42,310 nt of DNA from Lachnospiraceae bacterium UBA7076 (GCA_002493625.1 DKZK01000012.1:1-42310); one strand, 5' to 3'; shown: positions 1 through 7,411, counted from the first letter of the stretch. Notes: generated by a model not told the origin, from the letters alone. Program-made: numbers and translations.

Positions 1-48
1 AGCCACAATGGAAAGCGCCACAATCGACTTTACAATTTTTCTTCGCAT
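1..48 (-). CDS. 5' end of a secreted or lipoprotein gene (partial)
   Basis: An ATG at 48-46 opens a frame that runs off the window edge after 16 codons (MRRKIVKSIVALSIVA). Three basic residues followed by a hydrophobic stretch look like the start of a signal peptide. A strong ribosome binding site (AAAGGGGTG) lies just upstream, and a consensus promoter lies at 100-128. The gene sits downstream of a sugar-ABC ATPase gene on the same strand, so a solute-binding lipoprotein is possible, but nothing beyond the signal start is visible and that is a guess. Confidence 0.6.
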   Translation of the reverse strand, partial: MRRKIVKSIVALSIVA

Positions 49-65
49 TTTATCACCCCTTTAGT

Positions 66-93
66 TTGTTACGAAATTGTTACATTTTGTTAC
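66..93. promoter_or_regulatory. Three helically phased TTGTTAC direct repeats
   Basis: TTGTTAC occurs at 66-72, 77-83 and 87-93 (plus-strand sense), at 11- and 10-bp spacing. The array starts at the predicted transcription start of the partial minus-strand gene and covers its leader. Helically phased repeats suggest binding of a regulator to one DNA face. The regulator is unknown. Confidence 0.45.
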
Positions 94-99
94 GTTTTG

Positions 100-128
100 A
101 TTATAGCAATTGCGTCATATGTTGTCAA
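100..128 (-). promoter_or_regulatory. SigA-type promoter of the partial secreted-protein gene
   Basis: On the minus strand a perfect -35 (TTGACA, 128-123) and a perfect -10 (TATAAT, 105-100) are separated by 17 bp. This is the best consensus promoter in the window. It would start transcription near 93 and give a leader of about 45 nt. Confidence 0.85.
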
Positions 129-220
129 TTCATTTCTTTCAATTTCATACATTAAGAAATTCTATGTTTTTCAATAAGACTTTCTCATCATTTAGTATAC
201 ATAATGTATTTACATTAAAT

Positions 221-255
221 AAAAAAAGGGAAATGCATAAAAATATGCATTTCCC
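221..255 (-). terminator. Rho-independent terminator after the sugar-ABC ATPase gene
   Basis: A perfect 11-bp inverted repeat (GGGAAATGCAT, 228-238 and 245-255) with a 6-nt loop is followed on the minus strand by seven T residues (227-221). It lies 30 bp beyond the stop codon of the ATPase gene and ends that unit before the next promoter. Confidence 0.9.
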
Positions 256-284
256 AAATATTTCACATTTTGTACAAATTTAGA

Positions 285-1397
285 TTAGTTTGCTACAACC
301 TCACCTGTTTCCTTATCGAAGATATGTACCTTGCTAAGGTCAAATGCAAACTGTACAGTATCACCAGGTCTTGCTGTAGTACGCGCATTAACTCTTGCAG
401 TAATATCAAACTGATCAAGTGTAAAGTAGAGGTAAACTTCTGCACCTAACATCTCATAGATGTTAATTCTTGCATCAATAACGCTCTCAGGTGATGACTC
501 AATAAAGAGCTGCTCATCATGGATATCCTCAGGACGAACACCGAGAACAACCTCTTTGTCAATAAAGTCACCTGCAATAAGCTTGGAAGCCTTTGCATCC
601 GGAACCTTAATTGAATGTGAACCAAACATAAGAAGGACATCTGCCCCTGACTTAACAACCTTGCAGTCGATAAAGTTCATAGGAGGCATACCCATAAATC
701 CTGCAACGAACAAGTTACATGGCTTGTCGTAAAGATTCTGTGGAGTATCTACCTGCTGTATGATACCATCCTTCATAACAACGATTCTTGTACCAAGAGT
801 CATAGCCTCTGTCTGGTCATGTGTAACGTAAATAATTGTTGTCTGAAGTCTCTGATGAAGCTTTGAAATCTCAACACGCATCTGAACTCTAAGCTTTGCA
901 TCAAGGTTTGAAAGCGGCTCATCCATAAGGAATACCTTTGGATCACGAACTATGGCACGTCCCATAGCCACACGCTGTCTCTGTCCACCTGATAAAGCCT
1001 TTGGCTTTCTGTCAAGAAGGTGCTCGATATCAAGTATCTTAGCAGCTTCATGTACCTGCTTGTCAATCTTCTCGCTAGGAACCTTTCTGAGCTTAAGACC
1101 AAATGCCATGTTATCATAAACTGACATATGTGGGTACAGAGCGTAGTTCTGGAATACCATCGCAATATCTCTGTCCTTAGGCTCAACATTATTGACCATC
1201 TTGTCACCGATCCATAACTCTCCTGAGCTGATGTCCTCAAGTCCGGCAATCATACGGAGAGTTGTTGACTTACCACATCCTGAAGGACCAACGAAGATGA
1301 TGAACTCTTTGTCCTCAATCTCAAGGTTGAAATCCTTAACAGCGTTAAAGCCGTTCGGGTAAATCTTGTAAATATTCTTAAGTGATAAACTAGCCAT
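285..1397 (-). CDS. msmX: MsmX/UgpC-type sugar ABC transporter ATP-binding protein
   Basis: This is the ATPase subunit of carbohydrate-uptake ABC importers (CUT1 type), which acts at the inner face of the membrane. The 370-residue length is typical. Walker A GPSGCGKST is at residues 37-45, the signature LSGGQRQR starts at 135, Walker B VFLMDE is at 155-160 and the switch His is at 193. The C-terminal third is the TOBE-like regulatory domain of this family. A strong AAGGAGGA site precedes the start and a clear terminator follows the stop, so it appears to be a single-gene unit. No permease genes are adjacent. Stand-alone MsmX proteins are known to energise several sugar transporters encoded elsewhere, and that is the likely situation here. 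The substrate cannot be told from the sequence. Confidence 0.93.
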   Translation of the reverse strand: MASLSLKNIYKIYPNGFNAVKDFNLEIEDKEFIIFVGPSGCGKSTTLRMIAGLEDISSGELWIGDKMVNNVEPKDRDIAMVFQNYALYPHMSVYDNMAFGLKLRKVPSEKIDKQVHEAAKILDIEHLLDRKPKALSGGQRQRVAMGRAIVRDPKVFLMDEPLSNLDAKLRVQMRVEISKLHQRLQTTIIYVTHDQTEAMTLGTRIVVMKDGIIQQVDTPQNLYDKPCNLFVAGFMGMPPMNFIDCKVVKSGADVLLMFGSHSIKVPDAKASKLIAGDFIDKEVVLGVRPEDIHDEQLFIESSPESVIDARINIYEMLGAEVYLYFTLDQFDITARVNARTTARPGDTVQFAFDLSKVHIFDKETGEVVAN

Positions 1398-1582
1398 TTT
1401 TAATTTTCCTCCTTAGATTAGCTAATGTTTTCTCTAACTCATGTTAGGTCAATTTTAACTCAAATGCATGTTAAATACCATATTACTTTTATACAAATAA
1501 GCTTTAAAAACATTGTATAATTTGTATATGAATAATTTTTCGACATTTTTTTTGTCCATTTTAGACAAATCTTACCCAGTGT

Positions 1583-2440
1583 CTACCCCCTAAACTTTGT
1601 GAAACCTTCACCAAAAGCTTCCCTGATATCGCCCACAAAGCACATTGCATTTTCATCCAGTTTATATAGAATCTGCTTTAATTTTACCATTTCCTTGCCT
1701 GATACAACACACATTATCATTTTGCCGTTTTTATGTGTAAATGCACCCTCTGTATCTATATAAGTTGCGCCTCGTTCCATAATCTCTACTATATATTTTA
1801 CAACGTCATCATTTTTTTCGGAAATAATATACAGGAGCTTGGCACGGTTAGGACCTTCAATTATCATGTCAGATACCTTTGTCAAAACAAAAATTCCTAT
1901 AATGGAATACATTATTTTGTCCACTCCGAATACCCGCGCGCCGGCCAGAACGATTATAGTATCTATCACCGCCATAATTTTGGGTATTGACAGGTATTTA
2001 ACCTTCCTGTTTATGAGGGTTGCCAGCAAATCTCCGCCGCCTGATGAGGAATAGCTTACAAATATCAATCCAAGTCCTGCTCCCATCATCACGCTTCCCG
2101 CAAGCATATCAACAAACAGATTTCCGGTAAGCAGGTTTACATAAGGAAGTATTCCAAGCCATATTGTAAGAAGCACCGTTCCCAGTACGGTTCGGAAAAA
2201 CATGCCGATATCAAGAATTTTGTATGCAGCAATAAATAAGGGCAGGTTAAACGCTATATTTATTACCCACATGGGAACATCCATTGTCGCCTTAATGATT
2301 ATGGCTATTCCGGAAACGCCTCCCACAACAACTTCCACAGGGTCAAAAAACCATACTACCGAGGCACCCAGTAAAAATGTACCAAGTAAAATTTCCAGAA
2401 ATGTATTAAGTTTTCCTGTTTTAAAAAAGAAATTCTTCAT
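1583..2440 (-). CDS. YitT family membrane protein (DUF161 + DUF2179)
   Basis: The 285-residue protein has about five or six hydrophobic helices over residues 12-200, including a glycine/serine-rich segment (SSSGGGD). A soluble C-terminal DUF2179 domain (about 200-280) includes the GRAKLLYI-like strand seen as NRAKLLYIIS. YitT proteins are common in Firmicutes and their transported substrate is unknown. The start gives the usual short charged N-terminus before the first helix, but no ribosome binding site is visible. Instead the ATG lies at the edge of a perfect 16-bp inverted repeat (2425-2465), which is odd. The next gene upstream on the same strand ends at 2525. Confidence 0.85.
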   Translation of the reverse strand: MKNFFFKTGKLNTFLEILLGTFLLGASVVWFFDPVEVVVGGVSGIAIIIKATMDVPMWVINIAFNLPLFIAAYKILDIGMFFRTVLGTVLLTIWLGILPYVNLLTGNLFVDMLAGSVMMGAGLGLIFVSYSSSGGGDLLATLINRKVKYLSIPKIMAVIDTIIVLAGARVFGVDKIMYSIIGIFVLTKVSDMIIEGPNRAKLLYIISEKNDDVVKYIVEIMERGATYIDTEGAFTHKNGKMIMCVVSGKEMVKLKQILYKLDENAMCFVGDIREAFGEGFTKFRG

Positions 2441-2465
2441 ATTGTAATTATGAAGAATTTCTTTT
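2425..2465. repeat. Perfect 16-bp inverted repeat spanning the yitT-like start codon
   Basis: AAAAGAAATTCTTCAT at 2425-2440 is repeated in exact inverse at 2450-2465 around the 9-nt loop attgtaatt. The first arm is the first 16 bases of the YitT-like coding sequence, so the start codon would be base-paired in the mRNA. The mirror copy creates a second ATG with the same first four codons on the plus strand. Confidence 0.8.
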
Positions 2466-2524
2466 GGTTTTATACAGTTCTGACTATATTATATATAATT
2501 CTTATGTACCCGCTTTATGCCTGC

Positions 2525-3079
2525 TTATTGACCGTCATCATCATTTGTTCCGATTATTATGACAATATCCTTTCCCGAAACATCCGCATTTGTACCCTGC
2601 GTAACAATTCCTACCTCATATGTAGCGCCGTTGAAATACTGCACAAGATCCTTTCCTACCCCATCCTCAACGGCAATAATTCTCGTACTTGTCTGTGTGT
2701 CTGAATAATCGGCAGCCTCAACATTTGCATATCCGTTCTCCCTTAATCTGTCGCACCATCTTCCTGCAAGCCCTGATGTATCGGTGCTGTTCAGGACAAG
2801 AATATTCTTGTCCTGTGATGAGGAAGCCTCCGGCGCTTCCGTATCCTGTGCCGATGTATCCGGCTCCGCCGTATTGTATATCAGGTCATCACGTCCCTCA
2901 ACATCCGTGAGCACACTGTCAGGCAGTGTTGTTACAGGCCCTTTGTCCGCTTTCGTTCCGTCGCCTATAACCTTTGACAGAAAAAATATTCCAAATGCTA
3001 CGATTGCCACACCGAATATAATTACAACCGCTCTCAATAATATTCCAAAAAATAACCCTACGGGACTTTGCTTCTTCAT
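2525..3079 (-). CDS. Membrane-anchored LytR_C domain protein
   Basis: A 184-residue protein begins with a short cytoplasmic tail and one membrane helix (about residues 12-34). An acidic, Ser/Thr/Pro-rich linker follows (about 40-85), then an extracellular C-terminal domain of the LytR_C type (NILVLNSTDTSGLAGR through VSGKDIVIIIGTND). LytR_C domains occur at the end of LCP cell-wall ligases and as stand-alone envelope proteins; their ligand is not established. The start at 3079 is chosen because GGAGG lies 5 nt upstream and a consensus promoter sits 36 bp further; a longer in-frame extension would begin inside that promoter. It is probably a single-gene transcript, or reads through into the YitT gene. 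Confidence 0.8.
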   Translation of the reverse strand: MKKQSPVGLFFGILLRAVVIIFGVAIVAFGIFFLSKVIGDGTKADKGPVTTLPDSVLTDVEGRDDLIYNTAEPDTSAQDTEAPEASSSQDKNILVLNSTDTSGLAGRWCDRLRENGYANVEAADYSDTQTSTRIIAVEDGVGKDLVQYFNGATYEVGIVTQGTNADVSGKDIVIIIGTNDDDGQ

Positions 3080-3114
3080 ATGAACCTCCAAACTGTCTTC
3101 ATGTCGCTTTTGAC

Positions 3115-3143
3115 AGTATAACAAATACAAATTGTATTTTCAA
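3115..3143 (-). promoter_or_regulatory. Promoter of the LytR_C gene with an operator-like palindrome
   Basis: On the minus strand TTGAAA (3143-3138) and TATACT (3120-3115) are 17 bp apart. The spacer is occupied by a near-perfect palindrome, AAATACAA-A-TTGTATTT (3123-3139), which overlaps the -35 edge and could be a repressor site. Confidence 0.7.
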
Positions 3144-3232
3144 CCTTTATTATTTTACCCCGACTCCACCCTCGCATCATCAGCCGACATTAAAGGGAAT
3201 AATAAAAATCTGTTACTGTGCGCGTGTTAATA

Positions 3233-3360
3233 TACAGGACATATATGTAAAAGCAAGGATTCGAACCTTTCGCCCGTCCAAAACGCACCTTGGAGTAAGA
3301 TGTATTCTCCACCTTAAGAGATCCTGTCCACCCTGAAAATGCTACCATCTTTTTTGCTTT
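3233..3360 (-). ncRNA. Candidate tRNA-like structured RNA (possibly raiA-type)
   Basis: Between the DIP1984 and LytR_C genes the minus strand carries structure without an open frame. AAAGCAA (3360-3354) pairs with TTGCTTT (3256-3250) to close a domain. Inside is a TGGAG/CTCCA hairpin (3311-3307 with 3295-3291). Just before the closing strand is GGTTCGAATCC (3267-3257), identical to a tRNA T-arm loop. ACAGGA (3327-3322) can pair with TCCTGT (3239-3234) beyond the closing helix, forming a pseudoknot. It does not fold as a standard tRNA because the T-stem and acceptor spacing is wrong. The Firmicutes raiA RNA family is known to contain a tRNA-like T-loop and is of comparable size. That match is from memory and unverified. 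Confidence 0.45.
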
Positions 3361-3378
3361 ATTTAAGAAGCTTTGTTC

Positions 3379-3831
3379 TCAGATAAGCTCCGTTGTCCAG
3401 TTAAGCTCCTGAATTTTTTCATCAATTTCCCGAAGCTCTTTGGATAATGCGTCAACCTTTTTTTGAAGCTGCGCCACATTTACCGTGCTTTTTATGACAA
3501 TCTCAGACCTTGAAAGACGATGTATCTTATTGCTTGCGCTGTTTAAAAAATTGCGCATGATTTTTATGTCCAGCTTCAGACAATCCCTTTTTGCAAGCAG
3601 TTCCGTAATTGTCATTCCCCCGGCTTCCGTTTTACTGTTTGTCAGATTTATTTTTGAAATTAAATTTTCAAGCTCCGCAATAATTCTGTCCTTTTCGGCA
3701 ATAAGCTCCATTGGATCTTCGTCAGGCGTTTCCCCCTCCTGAACTTTGGAATTGGCAGTGAGCCTTGTTTCAAGCTCGTTAAGCCTGCCCTGTAAATCGG
3801 CTCTTGTTGCCAGTGCCGTGGCTAATTTCAT
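3379..3831 (-). CDS. DIP1984 family protein
   Basis: The 150-residue protein is almost entirely helical and probably coiled-coil, with heptad-like stretches at 10-30, 45-65 and 110-145. The opening MKLATALATRADLQGRL and the later segment LLAKRDCLKLDIK match my recollection of the DIP1984 family (sometimes labelled septicolysin-like). Members are small cytosolic proteins of unknown function, often next to transport or defence genes. A strong GAGGAGGG site lies before the ATG. The putative tRNA-like RNA follows directly downstream. No catalytic residues are recognisable. Confidence 0.75.
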   Translation of the reverse strand: MKLATALATRADLQGRLNELETRLTANSKVQEGETPDEDPMELIAEKDRIIAELENLISKINLTNSKTEAGGMTITELLAKRDCLKLDIKIMRNFLNSASNKIHRLSRSEIVIKSTVNVAQLQKKVDALSKELREIDEKIQELNWTTELI

Positions 3832-3860
3832 AAAAATCCCTCCTCAAATAATGTTCTTTA

Positions 3861-3911
3861 TAGGCGTTTATGAAACTCTGCCTTGAATATAAAGAGTTTC
3901 GCAATCACCTA
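3861..3911. repeat. Short palindromic repeat related to the MITE at 18.4 kb
   Basis: TAGGCGTTTATGAAACTCT (3861-3879) and the inverse of TAGGTGATTGCGAAACTCT (3911-3893) match at 15 of 19 positions and flank only 13 bp. Both resemble the terminal repeats TAGGCGATTGCGAAGCTC of the larger element at 18378-18585. It looks like a pair of termini with the interior deleted. Confidence 0.6.
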
Positions 3912-3986
3912 TATTTTTTTAACGTCAGATATTCTTCAAAAGATTATATCACTATGTAATATTGATTACCAGTAAAAATACCATTC

Positions 3987-4015
3987 TTGACAGTATTTTT
4001 AATTGTATATATTAT
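3987..4015 (+). promoter_or_regulatory. SigA-type promoter of the SDR gene
   Basis: TTGACA (3987-3992) and TATTAT (4010-4015) are separated by 17 bp. Transcription would start near 4022 and give a leader of about 90 nt that contains the hairpin at 4032-4078. Confidence 0.85.
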
Positions 4016-4031
4016 GTAGGAAATAAAAATA

Positions 4032-4078
4032 AGCAAGGCTCTCTGGCGCCGTCAGTGCTTAAAAAGCAGAGTTTTGCT
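4032..4078. repeat. Leader hairpin sharing a core with the MITE-like element
   Basis: AGCAAGGCTCT (4032-4042) can pair with AGAGTTTTGCT (4068-4078) over 11 positions using two G-U pairs. The interior contains GCCGTCAGTGCTTA (4048-4061), identical over 14 bases to the interior of the element at 18378-18585 (inverse of 18496-18509). It lies in the untranslated leader of the SDR gene, 34 bp before the start codon. Confidence 0.55.
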
Positions 4079-4112
4079 CATAACTATGTAAAAACACAAA
4101 ACGGGGGATAAC

Positions 4113-4937
4113 ATGAAATCAATTATTATTACAGGCGCATCGGGCGGTGTAGGCAGGGCATTTGCAAGGCTTATCGCTTCTGATTACGAGTATATTGCCA
4201 TATGCGGATATAAAAATTCACAAAGCCTTTCAGAGCTTGAAAAGAACATCCGAACAGATAGAAGCAGAACAGATGGCAACAACGCAGATAGCTGTAACAC
4301 AGATGGCAGCAACACAAATGGCAGCAACACAAATAGAAACAGCTCAGATGAAAATAAAAATTTTATCTGCAAAACCTTTATTGGTGATGTGGGAGATTAC
4401 AATTTTGTTTCCGGCATGGTCGACACAGTTGTAAGAGAGGCAGGAGGCATAGACGCCCTTGTAAATATTGCAGGCATATCTCATATCGGTCTTTTAACCG
4501 ACGTGACGCCCGATATGTGGAATAACATTATGTCAACCAACCTCACCTCCATATACAACACCTGCCACTGCGTTGTTCCCCATATGGTACACGCCAAAGC
4601 GGGTAAAATCATAAATATTTCCTCCGTCTGGGGGCTTACAGGCGCCTCCTGCGAGGTGGCATACTCCGCTGCCAAGGGCGGCGTAAACAGTTTTTCAAAA
4701 GCGCTTGCCAAGGAGCTTGCGCCAAGCAATATTTCTGTCAATGCAATTGCGCTGGGCGCGATAAATACGGAGATGAACAGCCATTTAAGCCAAGAGGAAA
4801 AAGCGGAGCTTGAAAACGAAATCCCTTACGGAAAAATGGCGGCTCCCGAAGAAGCCGCCGCATTTATAAAAGGTATTCTTGATATGCCGCCTTACTTTAC
4901 AGGTGAGGTTGTAAAATTTGACGGCGGATGGATATAA
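4113..4937 (+). CDS. Short-chain dehydrogenase/reductase with a repeat-derived insert
   Basis: This is a classical SDR of 274 residues, related to 3-oxoacyl-ACP reductases (FabG/YmfI-like). The nucleotide-binding motif TGASGGVG is at 7-14, NIAG at 118-121, the catalytic Ser at 171 (NISS), Tyr184 and Lys188 (YSAAK), and the C-terminal FDGGW motif is present. All catalytic residues are there, so it should be active on NAD(P)H; the substrate is unknown. It is about 30 residues longer than usual because residues 46-80 form a low-complexity Asn/Thr/Asp/Ser segment encoded by seven 15-bp tandem units, placed in the region after the second beta strand. It has its own promoter and GGGGG-type ribosome binding site, and converges with the ABC exporter operon, ending 2 bp from it. 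Confidence 0.88.
   Translation: MKSIIITGASGGVGRAFARLIASDYEYIAICGYKNSQSLSELEKNIRTDRSRTDGNNADSCNTDGSNTNGSNTNRNSSDENKNFICKTFIGDVGDYNFVSGMVDTVVREAGGIDALVNIAGISHIGLLTDVTPDMWNNIMSTNLTSIYNTCHCVVPHMVHAKAGKIINISSVWGLTGASCEVAYSAAKGGVNSFSKALAKELAPSNISVNAIALGAINTEMNSHLSQEEKAELENEIPYGKMAAPEEAAAFIKGILDMPPYFTGEVVKFDGGWI
4248..4352 (+). repeat. 15-bp tandem repeat (7 units) inside the SDR gene
   Basis: Seven in-frame 15-bp units, best conserved in the middle (aacacagatggcagc, aacacaaatggcagc), encode pentapeptides of the type SNTNG/SRTDG. The block explains the extra length of this SDR. Confidence 0.8.
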
Positions 4938-4939
4938 AA

Positions 4940-6181
4940 TCACTCGCTCTTTCTGAGTCCTTTTAAAGCCGCTGTAAGCTTAATTGGATTACCATATCTG
5001 AGGGTAGACGCCCTGAATATCTTTCCTCCGATGATACCCATAACGGCAACCGATGCATAAAGGATAACGGCCGACAGGACTATCTCCCATGTTGCCACGG
5101 AGCCCATTGCCACTCTTGCAAACATTGCGCTGTATGAGGAAAACGGAAGATATGAGCATACCTTCATTGCCACGCCGTCTATATTGGAAAGCTGTATGAG
5201 CGTGATAAAATATACAATCATAACAAGCATTTGCGCAGTTCCCGCAGACTTATTCAAATCCTCAATTTTGGAAACAAGCGCGCCAAGCGCTCCATACATA
5301 AATGCGTAGAACAAAAATCCGCCAACGCCGAATATTGCAAATGCCACAATTACCTCTGACGGTATATTAAGGAACTGTCCGATGTCAAACGACCAGTATT
5401 CCTTGTTTATATGATACGAGCCAAGCAGGCTTCCGCCGATAAGTCCAACCTGAAATACCGTAGCGATTGCGCCTGCAAATACCTTTCCGAATAAAAGAGC
5501 CGTTGAGCTTGTGCTTGTTACAAGTATCTCTATGGAACGGTTGCTCTTTTCGTTTGTAATTCCCGTTGCAATTGTTGTTCCGTACATTACGATAAGCATA
5601 AATACAATGATGATAAGAACATAGCAGTAAAAGTAATTGCTTACGCTGTCCTTTCCCAAAACATTCTCATTTACATTTATCTCTGCGTATTCAAGCGCAA
5701 GAAATTCATCCCTGTCAAGACCGTTTGCATCGCAGTAATTCATCTTCACGGACATGGACATAAACTCCGTAAAGCTTGTGGTATTCTCATCAAACATGCT
5801 TCTGTTGAACACGTAGTAGTCATAATCCGTCAGGCTGTTTACAACATAGCCTGCCTCTGCTTCCTCCGCTTCAACCGTCTTTTTTACATCCTCGGCATTA
5901 TCGAAAAGCTTAAATTCTACTCCCGGAAAATATCCTGCCAGAAGCTCCATGTCCACAATTCCGCTTTTATCGTATAACGCCATGTATTTCTTCTCATCTT
6001 CTCCGGTATTTTCCGATGAAATTTCCTTATCATTATCCTTTTTGTCATCACTGTTTATGAACCGTGGCACAAACATTATTATCGCGCACACAAGGCATAT
6101 TAATAATGTGGATATCACATATGATTTACTCTTAAAATAATTTCCAAGCTCGAACCCGAGTATTGTTTTAAAATTTTTCAT
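4940..6181 (-). CDS. ABC-2 type exporter permease (NatB-like)
   Basis: A 413-residue membrane protein with one N-terminal helix (about 21-43), a large extracytoplasmic domain (about 44-175), and five or six helices in the C-terminal half. The segment TGITNEKSNRSIEILVTSTSS is the conserved loop of NatB/YhaP-type ABC-2 permeases. The partner ATPase gene lies 17 bp upstream in the same operon, so the two form an exporter, by family likely for Na+ or small toxic compounds or peptides. The ATG at 6181 is preferred over a TTG three codons earlier because GGAGG then sits 9 nt away instead of abutting the codon. The last gene of a four-gene operon. Confidence 0.85.
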   Translation of the reverse strand: MKNFKTILGFELGNYFKSKSYVISTLLICLVCAIIMFVPRFINSDDKKDNDKEISSENTGEDEKKYMALYDKSGIVDMELLAGYFPGVEFKLFDNAEDVKKTVEAEEAEAGYVVNSLTDYDYYVFNRSMFDENTTSFTEFMSMSVKMNYCDANGLDRDEFLALEYAEINVNENVLGKDSVSNYFYCYVLIIIVFMLIVMYGTTIATGITNEKSNRSIEILVTSTSSTALLFGKVFAGAIATVFQVGLIGGSLLGSYHINKEYWSFDIGQFLNIPSEVIVAFAIFGVGGFLFYAFMYGALGALVSKIEDLNKSAGTAQMLVMIVYFITLIQLSNIDGVAMKVCSYLPFSSYSAMFARVAMGSVATWEIVLSAVILYASVAVMGIIGGKIFRASTLRYGNPIKLTAALKGLRKSE

Positions 6182-6198
6182 CCTGCACAACCTCCGCT

Positions 6199-7185
6199 CT
6201 ATTTACTGCGTCCGAACAAGCCCTTTTTCTTTGGCTGTTCTTCTTCATTTTCGTTTTTTGCCTCGTTTTCTTCCTCCTCGCCTACCCTTGCGACGAATAT
6301 ATCGTTAAGCGAAGGCTCATACGCTCCAAAAGTTTTAACATCGACGTTATTTTCCTTTAAGGCGTCAAAAATCTGCCACTGGGTTACGCCGTCCTTTACA
6401 TTTAATATGACATAGTGCTTATTCATATCATGGACTGTAACCTTGTCGGAAAGCTTGCTGTCACAAAATGCCTTTAACTCCTCAAGGGAAAGGTTATTTG
6501 CCGAGATTATTCTTCTGCCCTTGCCGTATTCTGTTTTTATGTCATCAAGGTTACCGGAAAGAACAACGTCACCGTGGTCGATTATGACAATGTCCTCACA
6601 AAATTCCTCCACATAGCTCATCTGATGACTGGAAAATATTACAATTCTTCCTTCGGCTATAAGCTCCTTTATGACATCCTTAAGTATCTGTGAATTTACC
6701 GGGTCAAGTCCGCTGAAGGGTTCATCCAGAATTACGATTTCCGGGTCCCCAACAAGGGTTGCCGCAAGCTGTACCTTCTGCTGGTTACCCTTTGAAAGAG
6801 TGTCCAGCTTTCTTGATGCGTACTCGTCTACCTCAAGCCTTTTGAGCCACCTTTTTGTGCTCTCCAAGGCATCCTTTTTGTTCTTGCCCCGAAGATTTGC
6901 AAGATAAACCATCTGCTCCGTAACCGTTTTCTTCGGATAAAGTCCTCTTTCCTCCGGAAGATAGCCTATCTGATTGCTCTTTGGCACAAATTTTTCTCCA
7001 TCGAGAGTTATCTCGCCCTCATTTGCCCGGAAAACATCCATAATAATTCTTATGGTCGTTGTTTTTCCCGCGCCGTTTCTGCCCAAAAGCCCGAGCGCTT
7101 TACCGCTTTCCACGGAAAAGCTTATGCCATGAAGAATTTCCTTTTCTTCAAAGCTTTTCTTAATGTTTGTAAGCTTAAGCTCCAT
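6199..7185 (-). CDS. ABC exporter ATP-binding protein (NatA-like)
   Basis: A 328-residue ATPase of the NatA/YhaQ type. Walker A GRNGAGKTT is at 35-43, a signature of the form LSKGNQQKV is near 130, and Walker B VILDEPFSGLDP follows. The C-terminal DUF4162-like region (about 215-300) ends in a strongly charged tail with runs of Glu then Lys (GEEEENEAKNENEEEQ), unusual for the family. The start at 7185 has AAGGAGA 6 nt upstream; a longer frame would overlap the preceding regulator gene. It works with the permease encoded immediately downstream. Co-transcription with an XRE regulator and a small membrane protein suggests regulated export, perhaps induced by a membrane-active compound. Confidence 0.9.
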   Translation of the reverse strand: MELKLTNIKKSFEEKEILHGISFSVESGKALGLLGRNGAGKTTTIRIIMDVFRANEGEITLDGEKFVPKSNQIGYLPEERGLYPKKTVTEQMVYLANLRGKNKKDALESTKRWLKRLEVDEYASRKLDTLSKGNQQKVQLAATLVGDPEIVILDEPFSGLDPVNSQILKDVIKELIAEGRIVIFSSHQMSYVEEFCEDIVIIDHGDVVLSGNLDDIKTEYGKGRRIISANNLSLEELKAFCDSKLSDKVTVHDMNKHYVILNVKDGVTQWQIFDALKENNVDVKTFGAYEPSLNDIFVARVGEEEENEAKNENEEEQPKKKGLFGRSK

Positions 7186-7219
7186 ATCGTTTCTCCTTTT
7201 CCTGAGCATTTCCTTGGGT

Positions 7220-7411
7220 TTATTCCCAAAAAAGCTCATCAAGTGTTTTATTTAAAGCCTTGCATATAGCTATGCAAAGATTTATTGTGGGGTTGTAATC
7301 GCCCTTTTCAATGGCGTTTATCGTCTGCCTTGAAACGGAAACCGTCTGCGCCAGCTCCTGCTGGGACATATCCATGGCAGCCCTTGCCGCCTTTAACCTT
7401 AAATTCTTCAT
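7220..7411 (-). CDS. XRE-family HTH regulator of the ABC operon
   Basis: A compact 63-residue Cro/CI-type protein that is nearly all helix-turn-helix: MSQQELAQTVSVSRQTINAIEKGDYNPTINL contains the full XRE signature (split here over residues 14-44). Such stand-alone regulators typically repress their own operon. The ATG overlaps the stop of the upstream membrane-protein gene by 4 bp, indicating translational coupling, and the ATPase gene follows 34 bp later. It resembles the second XRE protein at 8966-9175, which also controls a membrane-protein gene. Confidence 0.88.
   Translation of the reverse strand: MKNLRLKAARAAMDMSQQELAQTVSVSRQTINAIEKGDYNPTINLCIAICKALNKTLDELFWE

Noticed and set aside
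2450..2704. Plus-strand frame starting with the same codons as the YitT gene
   Set aside because: The shared start comes from the inverted repeat. The rest runs antisense through the LytR_C gene and has no ribosome binding site.
3233..3360. Ordinary tRNA gene on the minus strand
   Set aside because: Only the T-loop matches. The acceptor stem would not follow the T-stem at the right distance and no anticodon arm is found.
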